Shown here: positions 26,449 through 36,594 of the stretch, in pieces
Layout: each line of letters begins with the position of its first letter
Numbering within the stretch: position 1 is the first letter of the stretch
From: Litorivicinus sp.
GTDB taxonomy: Bacteria; Pseudomonadota; Gammaproteobacteria; Pseudomonadales; Litorivicinaceae
Reading direction: 5' to 3'
Assembly (NCBI GenBank): GCA_018402605.1
Contig: JAGYIK010000001.1
Location: 1 to 40,426, forward strand
DNA: 40,426 nucleotides
The notes under the pieces: generated by a model
Seen by the model: only the letters and a program-made list of their open reading frames with translations
Database searches by the model: none
Told to the model about the DNA's origin: nothing
Position numbers and translations under genes: made by a program

Positions 26449-29400
26449 TGCCGAAGCGCACCGATCTTGAATCCATTTTGATCATTGGCGCGGGTCCGAT
26501 CGTCATCGGCCAGGCTTGTGAGTTTGACTATTCTGGCGCGCAAGCATGCAAGGCACTGCGGGAAGAGGGATATCGAGTGATTTTGGTCAACTCGAATCCA
26601 GCGACCATCATGACAGATCCCGCCATGGCGGACGCCACCTATATCGAGCCGATTCGCTGGCAGTCGGTTGAGAAAGTCATCGAAAAGGAGCGTCCTAGTG
26701 CGCTCCTGCCGACCATGGGTGGTCAGACCGCGCTGAACTGTGCGCTGGACCTGGATCGTGAAGGTGTCTTGGCAAAATATGGCGTACAGATGATTGGTGC
26801 CAATGCGGATGCAATCGACAAGGCCGAAGATCGTGATCGCTTTGACAAGGCAATGAAAGCCATTGGCCTTGAGACGCCGAAAAGCCATATCGCACACAAT
26901 TTGGACGAAGCGCGCGCTGCGGCTGATGATCTTGGGTTTCCTTGCATCATTCGTCCCTCGTTCACGATGGGCGGATCGGGTGGTGGGGTTGCCTACAACC
27001 GTGAAGAATTTGAAGAGATTTGTGAGCGGGGTCTCGATCTCTCGCCAACCAAAGAGCTGTTGATTGACGAATCACTCTTGGGTTGGAAAGAGTTTGAGAT
27101 GGAGGTGGTGCGCGATCGGAAAGACAACTGCATTATTGTCTGCTCGATTGAGAACCTCGATCCAATGGGTGTGCACACTGGGGATTCCATTACGGTTGCC
27201 CCGGCGCAGACGCTGACCGATAAAGAATATCAAATCATGCGAAATGCTTCGGTGGCTGTGCTGCGCGAGATCGGTGTTGAGACTGGGGGTTCGAACGTGC
27301 AGTTTGCGGTCAATCCCGCAGACGGTCGCTTGATCGTGATTGAAATGAATCCACGCGTCTCTCGGTCATCCGCATTGGCCTCAAAAGCAACCGGATTCCC
27401 GATCGCCAAAATCGCCGCCAAATTGGCTGTGGGTTACACACTCGATGAGTTGGCGAATGAGATCACCGGTGGCGCGACACCGGCCTCCTTTGAGCCATCA
27501 ATCGATTATGTGGTGACCAAAGTGCCTCGCTTCACATTTGAGAAGTTTCCGCAGGCAGACAGCCGGCTCACGACGCAGATGAAGTCGGTTGGCGAAGTGA
27601 TGGCGATTGGTCGCACATTCCAAGAGTCATTGCAAAAGGCATTGCGTGGACTTGAGATTGGTGTATCTGGGCTCGATCCGCAATTTGATTGGGATTCTGA
27701 TGAGTCGATCCAGGTGATGCGCCATGAGCTTGCCAATCCCGGACCACGTCGACTCTGGTGTGTTGCGGACGCGTTCCGCAGTGGAATGAGCGTGGATGAG
27801 CTCTATCAAACCTCGAAAATCGATCCGTGGTTTTTGGCGCAAATCGAGGATCTCATTTGGGAAGAAACACGTTTGACAGAAATGGCACTGTCAGATCTCG
27901 ATCGTGATGCCATGTGGCAGTTAAAGCGTAAAGGCTTTTCAGATAAACGCTTGGCGACATTGTTGGATGTCTCTGAGAAAGAGTTGCGCGAACGCCGCCT
28001 AAAGTTTGACGTTCGACCGGTCTACAAGCGCGTGGATACCTGTGCTGCAGAATTCGCGACACCGACTGCCTACATGTATTCCACCTATGAAGAAGAGTGT
28101 GAGGCCAATCCATCGAGCCGTGAGAAAATCATGGTGCTCGGTGGTGGACCCAATCGAATTGGTCAAGGTATTGAGTTTGACTATTGCTGCGTGCATGCCG
28201 CCTTTGCGATGCGAGAAGACGGGTACGAGACCATCATGGTCAATTGTAATCCTGAGACCGTCTCCACAGATTATGACACTTCGGATCGCTTGTTCTTCGA
28301 GCCTGTGACCCTTGAAGATGTGCTGGCCATCGTGGATTTGGAAAAGCCAAAGGGCGTGATTGTTCAGTTTGAGGGCAACGCCCCTCAAATTGGCGGCGAC
28401 CTGAAGCGGCGGGGGTGCCAATTATCGGCAATATCGCCGGAAGCGATTGATCGCGCCGGAAGACCGGGAGCGCTTCCAGCAGATGGTGACGCGTCTCTGA
28501 CCAGTGTCAACTGCCAATGCAACGGCGCGTAGTCTGGAAGAGGGGCTGGCATTAGCGGAGCAACTGGCTTCCCACTGTTGTCCGCCCGTCTTGGCGTGCT
28601 CGGTGGACGTGCGATGGAAGTGGTTTCCAACATGGCTGAGTTGAAGCGATATCTGCGACGCCGTTGTGGCCCTGATGATTCGCCGGTCTTGCTGGATCGT
28701 TCCTTGATCCGCGGTCAGAGGTTGATGTGGATGCGGTCAGTTACGTCAGTGAGCAGCGTGACGTTGACCGCGGAACATATCGTCAGGCTGGAGTACATTC
28801 CGGTGACTCGGCCTGCTCACTCCCGGCCTACAGTTACCGGCGCACATCCAAGATGTGATTCGGCGAGCAAGTGATCAAGATGGCACGTGAGCTGAACGTT
28901 ATCGGTTTGATGAATGTGCAGATGGCTGTCCAAGGTGAAGACGTCTTTGTGATCGAGGTGAACCCGCGAGCACGCGAACGGTTCCTTTGTCTCCGCGCAT
29001 CGGCGTTTCGGCTGGCGAAGGTGGCAGCTCGTTGTATACGGAACGACCTTTGGGTTGAACAGGGTGTAACGCATGAGCGGATTCACCTCTTAGTGTGAAG
29101 GAATCTGTGTTCCCATTCGCGAAATTCCCAGGCGTCGATCCGATTTTAGCCCGGAGATGAAATCAACTGGCGAGGTGATGGGCACAGGGGACAGCTTCGA
29201 TGAGGCGGGGTTTGCGAAGGCGCGATGCGGCCGTGCAGGCGACGATTGCCGAAAAATTGGCCGCATTTATCTCCGTGCGCGATGCAGAGATAAGCCCAGA
29301 ATGTCGGCTATTGCTAAATCACTGATTGATATGGGCTTTACATTGCTGGGTGACACAGTGGTACGAGTGAGTACCTTGCACAACATGGGATTGCGTGTGA

Positions 29401-29673
29401 GCGCGTGAATAAGGTTTCGAAGGTCGTCCGAACATTCAGTGGATACATTCCACAGAACATCGCTTTTATCGTGAACACGACGGAGGGCCGTCAGGCCATC
29501 ACCGACTCTTGACGATCCGGCGCTCAGCGCTCCAACATAAGGTGTGTTACACCACGACGCTGGCAGGTGGTGAATCCATCAAAGTGGCGTTGAAGTTTGG
29601 CGAGAACTTTGAAGTGCGTCGTTTGCAAGACCTGCATGCGCGGGTGGAACTCAAAGAACAAGGTAGGGTATGA
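26448..29673 (+). CDS. carB: Carbamoyl-phosphate synthase large subunit; 3' third frame-broken
   Basis: CarB makes carbamoyl phosphate from bicarbonate, ammonia and two ATP. The first 650 or so codons are clean: SILIIGAGPIVIGQACEFDY, FTMGGSGGGVAYN, NVQFAVNP and the second-half start VLGGGPNRIGQGIEFDYCC. From about 28395 indels and substitutions become dense, but the family sequence continues in alternating frames. Pieces are RFQQMVTR-like near 28475, LGGRAMEVV near 28600, VIKMARELNVIGLMNVQMAV near 28870, MKSTGEVMGTGDSFDEA at 29157, AKSLIDMGFTLLG near 29310, and KFGENFEVRRLQDLHARV near 29590. The stop overlaps the greA ATG. Total length (about 1074 codons) is normal, so no large deletion has occurred. 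Confidence 0.93.
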
Positions 29674-30142
29674 GCAAGATTCCGATGACCAAAGCAGGCG
29701 AGGATGCACTGCGTACTGAGCTGAGTCGGCTGAAACAAATCGAGCGCCCTCGCATTATCCAGGCCATTGCCGAAGCGCGTGAGCACGGTGATCTCAAAGA
29801 GAATGCGGAGTACCACGCGGCCAGGGAGCAGCAGGGTTTTTGTGAGGGTCGAATTAAAGATATCGAGGCGAAACTCTCACATGCTCAAGTGATTGATATT
29901 TCCCACATCGAAAATGGTCGTAGGCAGGATTTTTGGCGTCACTGTCACGCTGATTAACTTGGACACCGACCAAACGGTGACTTACCAGATTGTTGGTGAG
30001 GACGAAGCGGATGTCAAAAATGGAAAAATTTCAGTGACATCGCCGATTGCGCGCGGACCTACTGGAAGAAGGCGATGAGGTGTCAGTCACAACGCCCGGC
30101 GGTGTGGTGACCTATGAGATCGACACCGTCGAGCACCTTTAG
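29670..30142 (+). CDS. greA: Transcription elongation factor GreA, two frameshifts
   Basis: GreA reactivates backtracked RNA polymerase by stimulating transcript cleavage. The N-terminal coiled coil is intact (IPMTKAGEDALRTELSRLKQ and IAEAREHGDLKENAEYHAAR, with the acidic tip residues). After GRIKDIEAKLSHAQVID the frame shifts near 29920 to IFGVTVTLINLDTDQTVTYQ and GEDEADVKNGKISVTSPIAR. It shifts again near 30055 to LLEEGDEVSVTTPGG, ending VTYEIDTVEHL and TAG. The corrected length is about 157 residues, as usual. The start overlaps the carB stop. The tail meets yhbY on the other strand two bases later. Confidence 0.92.
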
Positions 30143-30144
30143 TT

Positions 30145-30444
30145 TTAGAGCGGTCGAATCAGATTCGATAGGCGCGGGTTGGGCTTTTCTGCGGCGCGAA
30201 ACAGTAATGCCATAGCGCCGGTCGACTGCACACAGTGCGCACCGGTCTCGGCGCACAATGATTCAATCAAGACCTTACGTGTGAACGCGCCTGCTTAACC
30301 GATTTTACCAATTCCGTGGTCATTCAGGAGCACGGTTCAATTCTTCGAGCACCCCAGAGACATGCCGTGGTCGCCGACCAGTACAATCGGTTTGAGATGA
30401 TGTCCGATCGCCCGCATCTGCTTCTTGCGTTCTGGCGTTAACAT
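30145..30444 (-). pseudogene. yhbY: YhbY-type CRM-domain RNA-binding protein, frame-broken
   Basis: YhbY is a small RNA-binding protein associated with the large ribosomal subunit. On the minus strand an ATG at 30444 starts MLTPERKKQMRAIGHHLKPI, followed by VLVGDHGMS. Shifts follow; then EELNRAL and DHELVKI-like fragments, and finally KVLIESLCAETGAHCVQSTG, AMALLFRAAEKPNPRLSNLI and the stop at 30145. The CRM-domain GxxG is not preserved as given. Length, orientation and position (convergent with greA, divergent from rlmE) match the conserved arrangement in gammaproteobacteria. Confidence 0.78.
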
Positions 30445-30482
30445 AAACGTCCGCCAGGGGCGCGCGAAATTCAGAGCAAAAC

Positions 30483-31084
30483 ATGGCACGATCCAAGTCC
30501 AGTGGACGATGGTTGAAAGAACATTTCGATGACCCCTATGTGCAAAAGGCGCAGGCAGAAGGGCGACGTTCGCGTGCGAGCTTCAAACTCGAAGAGGTTC
30601 AGGCACGCGATCATTTGATTCGAGAAGGCCATGTGGTGGTCGATCTTGGCGCAGCGCTCCGGCGGTCAATCGAGCTGGTTTTCAATGGACAGGCCTCAAG
30701 GTTGCACCTTTTCGCTCGATATAATTCTATGGATTCATTGCCGATGTGGATATTTTGTTGGGGGACTCACCGAGGCTTTGTGCTTGATGCGCAATGATGC
30801 GATTGATGGGCGGGAGGTGTTGATGTGGTCTTATCCGATATGGTAACTCGAACTTATCGGGGAATAAGTCGGTGGATCAACCGCGGGCAATGTACTTGTG
30901 TGAGTTGGCCTGGATTTTGCGAAGACAACCCTGGTTCCGGGTGGTTCATTCTTGTCAGCGTCTTCCATGGCGAGGGGTTTGATGAGTTTTTGCAGGAACT
31001 TCGCGCGAACTTTCAGGTCGTAAAGACGCGAAACCGAGCTGCGTGCTAGTGTTCGTGGCACCGATGACTGGGCAGTGGATTTGA
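30483..31084 (+). pseudogene. rlmE: 23S rRNA 2'-O-ribose U2552 methyltransferase RlmE (FtsJ), frame-broken
   Basis: RlmE methylates U2552 of 23S rRNA with S-adenosylmethionine and promotes large-subunit maturation. The first 58 residues are clean: MARSKSSGRWLKEHFDDPYV, RRSRASFKLEEVQARDHLIR and the SAM-site start VVVDLGAA, after which the expected PGGWSQ is disturbed. Later fragments are DVDILLGDFTEA-like near 30750, DVVLSDMV near 30820, GNKSVDQPRAMYLCELALDF-like at 30850-30915, VFHGEGFDEFLQELRANFQV at 30960-31020 and a KTRKPS-like end. The stop is probably near 31084, giving about 200 residues. It is divergent from yhbY and precedes ftsH, the standard order. Confidence 0.85.
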
Positions 31085-31168
31085 GTGGTAATCGCAAATC
31101 ACCACTTCAGATTCCAATAAAGTGGTCCCAGATATTGATAAACCCACCTCCTGAAGCGTCGAGACCAC

Positions 31169-33096
31169 ATGGCGAGAAATTTAGTTCTGTGGTTGGTGAT
31201 AGCGGCCGTTTTGTTGACCGTGTTCAACAACTTTAGCGTCGAGACCCAATCGCCAATGCGGTGAACTATTCTCAGTTCGTTGAAGAAGTGACCGATCAAA
31301 CTGACGCGTTGTGACTGAAGGTCAAACGACATCGCGACCGTTCTGACGGTAATGCGTCTGATGAGACGCCGTCCAACGCCTGATATCACGCCGCCCGATG
31401 GATGATCTGATGCAGCACAACGGTCGTGGCTGAGGGGCGTCGGCCAGAGCAGCAGTCCATTTGGATGCAGTTGCTTGTTGCGGCCTTCCCAGTGCTGATT
31501 ATCCTCGCGATCTTTATGTTCTTCATGCGTCAGATGCAAGGCGGCATGGGCGGTGGTCGTGGCGGTCCGATGTCTTTCGGTAAGTCCAAAGCACGTCTGA
31601 TTGGAGAAGATCAAATCAAAACGACCTTTGCGGATGTCGCAGGATGTGACGAAGCGAAAGATGACGTTGCTGAACGCAATAACGCGAGACCAGTAAGTTC
31701 CAGCGTCTCGTGGTTGTATCCGCGCGTATTGATGGCTGCACCGCCTCCAGGAACTGGTAAAACATTGCTCGCCAAAGCAATCGCTGGTGAGGCCAAAGTC
31801 CCATTCTTCACGATCTCCGGTTCTGACTTCGTTGAGATGTTTGTCGGTGTCGGTGCGTCGCGAGTCCGTGACATGTTCGAACAGGCCAAAAAGCAGGCGC
31901 CCTGCATTATCTTCATTGACGAAATCGATGCGGTTGGTCGGCAGCGTGGCGCAGGTTTAGGCGGCGGTCATGACGAGCGTGAACAAACGTTGAACCAACT
32001 CCTGGTTTGGTGATGGATGGTTTGATGTCAATGACGGCGTCATCGTTATTGCGGCCACCAACCGCCCAGAGATGCTGGATTCGGCGTTGTTGCGTCCCGG
32101 TCGATTTGACCGTCAGGTGGTTGTTGGCTTGCCTGATATCCGGTCAGTGAGCAAATTTCAAAGTCCATGCGTAAAGCTCCAGTTGCTCCAGAAGTTGAGC
32201 CAGCAATTATCGCGCGTGGCACGCCTGGATTCTCAGGGGCAGATTTGGCGAACCTCGTTAATGAGGCGGCATTGTTCGCAGCACGGTCGAATACCCGTGT
32301 TGTTGCAATGAGCCATTTTGAGCAAGCGAAAGATAAGATCATGATGGGCGCAGAGCGTAAGTCGATGGTCATGAAAGAGTCTGAGAAGCGCAACACGGCA
32401 TACCATGAGGCCGGTCACGCAATCGTGGGGCGCATGGTTCCTGAGCACGACCCAGTCTATAAAGTATCGATTATTCCTCGCGGTCGTGCGCTCGGGGTCA
32501 CCATGTTCCTCCCAACAGAGGACAAGTACAGTCACTCCAAGCGCGGGCTTCTCAGTCAGATTTGTTCCCTGTATGGCGGTCGTCTTGCAGAAGAGCTGAC
32601 CTTGGGTGCGGAAGGCGTCACGACGGGTGCGTCCAACGACATCCAGCGCGCAACAACCATTGCCCGAAACATGGTCACCAAGTGGGGTCTATCGGACAAA
32701 ATGGGTCCGCAGATGTACGACGAGGAAGATAACGAGCCCTTCTTGGGTCGTTCGATGAGTCGTCCAGCCAACGGCCAGTCTGAAGAGACTGCACGGATGA
32801 TCGACGAAGAAGTGAAAGGCATTCTGAATGACTGCTACGAGCGTGCGAAGCAAATTCTCGTCGATAACCGTGACAAGCTCGAGCTCATGGCGGACGCCTT
32901 GATGGAGTATGAGACCATCGATGCGAAACAGATCGACCAGATTATGGAAGGTAAGCGCCCAGGGCCTCCTGAGGGCTGGGATGATCGGGATAAGCCGCAA
33001 GGCGGACAACCCGAAGCCAACGATGATCTGCAGGAAGCGCCAACTGCGGCAAGCACCAGCGCAGAGCCAAAAGACGGGTCATTGCCGACCAATTAA
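31169..33096 (+). CDS. ftsH: ATP-dependent zinc metalloprotease FtsH; 5' part and two internal sites frame-broken
   Basis: FtsH is the membrane-anchored AAA+ protease that degrades sigma-32 and misassembled membrane proteins. The probable ATG at 31169 starts LVLWLVIAAVLLTVFNNFSV, the first membrane helix. The periplasmic region to 31430 is scrambled. Then QQSIWMQLLVAAFPVLIILA (second helix) and ADVAGCDEAKDDVAE are clean. A disturbed patch at 31670-31740 precedes Walker A (PPGTGKTLLAKAIAG). Walker B is CIIFIDEIDAVG. Frame shifts again at 32010 and about 32150. From 32167 all is clean: GFSGADLANLVNEAALFAAR, the zinc site HEAGH, and a 309-residue C-terminal part. The overall length of about 642 codons is normal. 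The stop overlaps the folP start (TAATG). Confidence 0.93.
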
Positions 33097-33944
33097 TGAC
33101 GCGTGTTGCTCGCCTATGGCCAGATCTGGGGTTTTCCACACCCCAGATCATGGCCGTTCTCAATGTTACTCCAGACTCCTTTTCAGATGGCGGTTTGCTG
33201 TATGGCGACCACGTGCCATTACAAACGGTGATTGACCACGCGGCATCGTGCATCGATGCGGGCGCAACGTTGCTCGATATCGGTGGTGAAAGCACGCGTC
33301 CGGGTGCGTTGCCTGTCTCAGTCGATACAGAATTGGAGCGCGTGATTCCTGTCATCGACGCGTTGGCTGCCCGTTTTGATGTGGTGCTTTCAATCGATAC
33401 CTCCACCCCTCAAGTGATGTTGGAAGCAGCCCGCCGAGGTGCTCGCTTGATCAACGATGTTCGCGCATTGACGCGTGAAGGCGCCTTAGAGGCCGCTTAT
33501 GCCACCGGTTTGCCGGTGTGTCTGATGCACATGCAGGGGTCACCTGAAACGATGCAAAACAATCCGGTCTATCAGGATCCGGTCGACGAGGTGCTTGATT
33601 GGCTGATGGCTCGCGTTGAGGTGTGCATCAATCAGGGCTTTGATCGTCAGCAATTACTCCTCGATCCGGGTTTTGGCTTTGGCAAAACACTTGCGCATAA
33701 TGTGGCGCTTTTCAGAAACCTCAGGCGCTTTCTAGAGACTGGATTGCCTGTCATGGTCGGAGTCTCGCGAAAGTCGATGTTGGGCGATATTACGGGCCGC
33801 CCGATTGAGCAACGGGTGACTGCGAGCGCGACTGCTGCCGCAATAGCAGCGCAATCGGGTGCCGCCATTGTGCGTGTCCACGATGTAGCGGAAACTCGGG
33901 ATGCAATGATGGTGATGCAAACACTGATGCAAGGAACGCAATAA
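33096..33944 (+). CDS. folP: Dihydropteroate synthase
   Basis: FolP joins p-aminobenzoate to the pterin pyrophosphate in folate synthesis and is the sulfonamide target. The 282-residue TIM-barrel protein is intact with all signatures: IMAVLNVTPDSFSDGG, LLDIGGESTRPGALPV, VVLSIDTSTPQVM, ARLINDVRAL, CLMHMQGSPETMQNNP, LLDPGFGFGKTLAHN, VGVSRKSMLGDITGR and IVRVHDVAETRDA. The ATG overlaps the last base of the ftsH stop, and glmM follows directly after the stop. The ftsH-folP-glmM order is strongly conserved. Confidence 0.97.
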   Translation: MTRVARLWPDLGFSTPQIMAVLNVTPDSFSDGGLLYGDHVPLQTVIDHAASCIDAGATLLDIGGESTRPGALPVSVDTELERVIPVIDALAARFDVVLSIDTSTPQVMLEAARRGARLINDVRALTREGALEAAYATGLPVCLMHMQGSPETMQNNPVYQDPVDEVLDWLMARVEVCINQGFDRQQLLLDPGFGFGKTLAHNVALFRNLRRFLETGLPVMVGVSRKSMLGDITGRPIEQRVTASATAAAIAAQSGAAIVRVHDVAETRDAMMVMQTLMQGTQ

Positions 33945-35282
33945 ATGTCACGACAGTATTTTGGAACGGACGGGATACGTGGGCGAGTCGGAGAGGGGTG
34001 TATTACCGCTGAATTTGTTCTGAAGCTGGGTTGGGCTTTTGGGCAGACGGTCCGAATGCGACACGCAGGTCGGCCAAAGGTTGTGATTGGTAAAGATACC
34101 CGTCTCTCTGGCTATATGTTTGAAACAGCGCTCGAGGCTGGGTTGATCGCAGCAGGCGTTGATCCGGTCATGCTCGGGCCGATGCCGACCCCCGCAATTG
34201 CCTACCTAACTCGGACCTTCTCTGCTGCTGGCGGCATTGTAATTAGTGCCAGCCACAATCCCTATGATGACAATGGGATCAAGTTTTTCGATGAAAACGG
34301 CACCAAGCTTCCCGATGCGGTGGAGCTTGAGATTGAGCGCTGGGTCGACCAGCCACTGGCCACAGTGAGTGGTCCTCTGCTTGGTCGCGCGTCGCGTGCC
34401 AATGATGCGGCCGGTCGTTATATCGAATTCTGTAAACACACCTTGCGCTTGGGGACCGACCTTAGTGGTCTGAAACTGGTGGTGGACTGTGCGCACGGGG
34501 CTGCATACCAAGTGGCGCCAAAGGTGTTTCGAGAGCTCGGTGCCGATGTTCAAGCCATTGGTGTGACCCCTGATGGTCTCAATATTAACAATGGATTTGG
34601 TTCGACGGCTCCGGATGCATTAGTTGAAGCCGTCGTCTCAAACCGGGCTGATTTGGGTATCGCGTTGGATGGTGATGCGGATCGTGTCGTTTTGGTTGAT
34701 GAAACCGGTGCTCTAGTCGATGGTGACCAGATTTTATATGTCATTGCTGCATCGAGGCACCAGCGTGGTCGGATGGAAGGCGGTGTTGTCGGGACGCTTA
34801 TGACCAACTTGGGCCTTGAGCACGCATTCGCCGATATGGGAATTCCGATGGTGCGCACGCAGGTGGGTGACCGCTACGTGATTGAAGCAATGGAAACGCA
34901 TGGATGGCGGCTCGGTGGTGAAACATCTGGGCACATCATTTGTTCTGATTTGACCAGCACTGGCGATGGATTGGTTGCCGCGCTGCAGGTGGTTAACGCA
35001 TTACGTCAATCTGGGCAGACGCTGAGTCAGGCGACACAGGGGATGCAGAAATATCCGCAAATCTTGATCAATGTACCCCTTCGAGACCGAGCGCAACTGG
35101 ATCATCACGATGTCAAAGCGTCAGTTGAAGAAGTTGAGCGGGTTTTGGGAGCTGAGGGTCGCGTTGTGTTGCGACCCAGTGGCACCGAACCCGTGGTGCG
35201 TGTGATGGTCGAGGGGCGAGATCGGGCACAAGTTGAGCGCTCGGCAAAGTCGATCGCGAGTGCAGTGGAAAATGTGCAATAA
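33945..35282 (+). CDS. glmM: Phosphoglucosamine mutase
   Basis: GlmM converts glucosamine 6-phosphate to glucosamine 1-phosphate on the way to UDP-N-acetylglucosamine, the peptidoglycan and lipopolysaccharide precursor. The 445-residue product is intact. It starts MSRQYFGTDGIRGRVGEGCI. It has the phosphoserine loop GGIVISASHNPYDDNGIKFF, the metal-binding loop IALDGDADRVVLVD, the sugar-binding LGGETSGHIICSD, and the C-terminal phosphate-binding RPSGTEPVVRVMVEG. Its ATG comes immediately after the folP stop, indicating an operon. Confidence 0.97.
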   Translation: MSRQYFGTDGIRGRVGEGCITAEFVLKLGWAFGQTVRMRHAGRPKVVIGKDTRLSGYMFETALEAGLIAAGVDPVMLGPMPTPAIAYLTRTFSAAGGIVISASHNPYDDNGIKFFDENGTKLPDAVELEIERWVDQPLATVSGPLLGRASRANDAAGRYIEFCKHTLRLGTDLSGLKLVVDCAHGAAYQVAPKVFRELGADVQAIGVTPDGLNINNGFGSTAPDALVEAVVSNRADLGIALDGDADRVVLVDETGALVDGDQILYVIAASRHQRGRMEGGVVGTLMTNLGLEHAFADMGIPMVRTQVGDRYVIEAMETHGWRLGGETSGHIICSDLTSTGDGLVAALQVVNALRQSGQTLSQATQGMQKYPQILINVPLRDRAQLDHHDVKASVEEVERVLGAEGRVVLRPSGTEPVVRVMVEGRDRAQVERSAKSIASAVENVQ

Positions 35283-35323
35283 ATCGCGTACCTTACGCGC
35301 CCCAAACGATTGATGGTTATTGC

Positions 35324-36041
35324 GTGATACTTGGTAATTGGAAGATGCATACCATGCGCCATGAGGCGCTGGAACTGGCTCGTTCTGCACGCATCATCGC
35401 CGATCAGACTGAGGTGTCTGTGGGTATTTGTCCGCCATCGGTATGGATTGATCCGATCTGCCGTGAGGTGGATGGCAGTCGTTTGTGGGTTGGAGCCCAG
35501 GATTGTGTCGGTGATGGGTTTGGAGCCCACACGGGTTGCTTGAATGCGGCAATGATTTCCGATGCTGGATGTGGCTTCGTGTTACTCGGCCATTCAGAGC
35601 GCAGGGCACGGTTTGCGGAGCGCACTGAGGGGTTGCTTCCAGCGATCGCCGCAACGCTTGAGACTGGGATGTTCCCCGTGCTGTGTGTTGGCGAGTCGTT
35701 GGAAGATCGGAATTCAGGGCGCGCCGTTGGGGTTGTGGAATCACAAGTTCGACCATTGCTTCATGCAGGCCTGGATTTGAGTGGTGTCGTGTTGGCGTAT
35801 GAACCTGTTTGGGCGATTGGTACCGGCTTAACCGCGACGGCACAGGATATTGCTGAAATGCATCGAGCGATCCGCGCTGTGTTGGGCCGAGATGACGCGA
35901 TTGTTTTGTACGGTGGCAGTGTGTCACCCAGTTCGGCAGCGAGATCTTTTCGGTAGCAGAGGTCTCTGGTGCACTGGTTGGTGGTGCATCGCGATGTCAA
36001 TAAATTTGCAGCGATTTATCGCTGCTTGGGAACAGAAATAA
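35324..36041 (+). CDS. tpiA: Triosephosphate isomerase; 3' end frame-shifted
   Basis: TpiA interconverts dihydroxyacetone phosphate and glyceraldehyde 3-phosphate. The start is taken as GTG at 35324, giving MILGNWKMHTMRHEALELAR with the active-site Asn and Lys. The catalytic histidine is in FVLLGHSERRARF and the catalytic glutamate in VVLAYEPVWAIGTGLTATAQ, followed by LYGGSVSPSSAA. At about 35940 the frame shifts; the true end EIFSVAEVSGALVGGAS continues in another frame. A second shift near 35995 gives DVNKFAAIYRCLGTEI and a TAA at 36041. Length is about 239 codons, slightly short at the N-terminus. It is followed by secG with a one-base overlap. Confidence 0.92.
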
Positions 36042-36366
36042 TGGAAGCGATTTTATTGATTGTGCACGTCCCTGATTGCTGCGGCTGTCATCGGACTGGT
36101 GTTAATTCAACGGGGCAAAGGCGCCGATGCCGGGGCCTCATTTGGGGGCGGCGCATCGCAAACGTGTTTGGCTCAGCCGGTGCCGGTGGTTTCCTCACGT
36201 GAAAGTTGACCGCAGGGCTTGCGGCGTTATTTTTCGTGACTGAACCTTGCGCTTGCAATGATCGCGAAAGATAAAGCAGTGTCAGCCGGGCGGTTGGGCT
36301 ACCGACGCTGCCAGCCTCTGGATCGGAGGCGCCAGTAGTGGATCGAGCGCGAAACCGTCAGGCTGA
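36041..36366 (+). pseudogene. secG: Protein-export membrane protein SecG, frame-broken
   Basis: SecG is the small auxiliary subunit of the SecYEG translocon. The ATG at 36041 starts MEAILLIVH. After a shift the core family sequence reads LIAAAVIGLVLIQRGKGADA then GASFGGGASQTVFGSAGAGG-like, covering the first helix and the glycine-rich loop. The second helix survives as LTAGLAALFFVT plus LALAMIAKDKAV. A proline/alanine-rich tail follows (LPASGSEAPVVD). The end is probably a TGA near 36366, about 108 codons. Position between tpiA and tRNA-Leu is conserved. Several indels are needed to restore the frame. Confidence 0.82.
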
Positions 36367-36409
36367 TTTCTTGATTTTTAAGCGCAGGTCTTTAATCTGC
36401 GCGTCCCTT

Positions 36410-36495
36410 GCCGAAGTGGTGGAATTGGTAGACACGCTATCTTGAGGGGGTAGTGAGCGCAGCTCGTGCCGGTTCAAGTCCGGCCTTCGGCACCA
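36410..36495 (+). tRNA. tRNA-Leu (anticodon GAG)
   Basis: The 86-nt sequence starts GCCGAAGTGGTGGAATTGGT and ends CCGGCCTTCGGCACCA with an encoded CCA. The acceptor stem GCCGAAG/CTTCGGC pairs perfectly. The anticodon arm CTATC-TTGAGGG-GGTAG presents GAG. A long variable arm (class II) and the T-arm GCCGGTTCAAGTCCGGC are present. The position after secG is the conserved location. A GCGCAG/CTGCGC hairpin at about 36382-36403 lies just before the mature 5' end, probably at the secG-tRNA junction. Confidence 0.96.
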
Positions 36496-36594
36496 TTTTC
36501 TCGAGTCATCTCGACTCAAATGTTCGTGATTCAAGCGAGATTGCGCTAGCATTTTGACTGGTGGACTCGGCGCATCTTTGCAGACGGAGGCAAG

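Noticed and set aside
30142..30483. A gene-free gap between greA and rlmE
   Set aside because: The minus strand carries recognisable YhbY sequence across nearly the entire interval.
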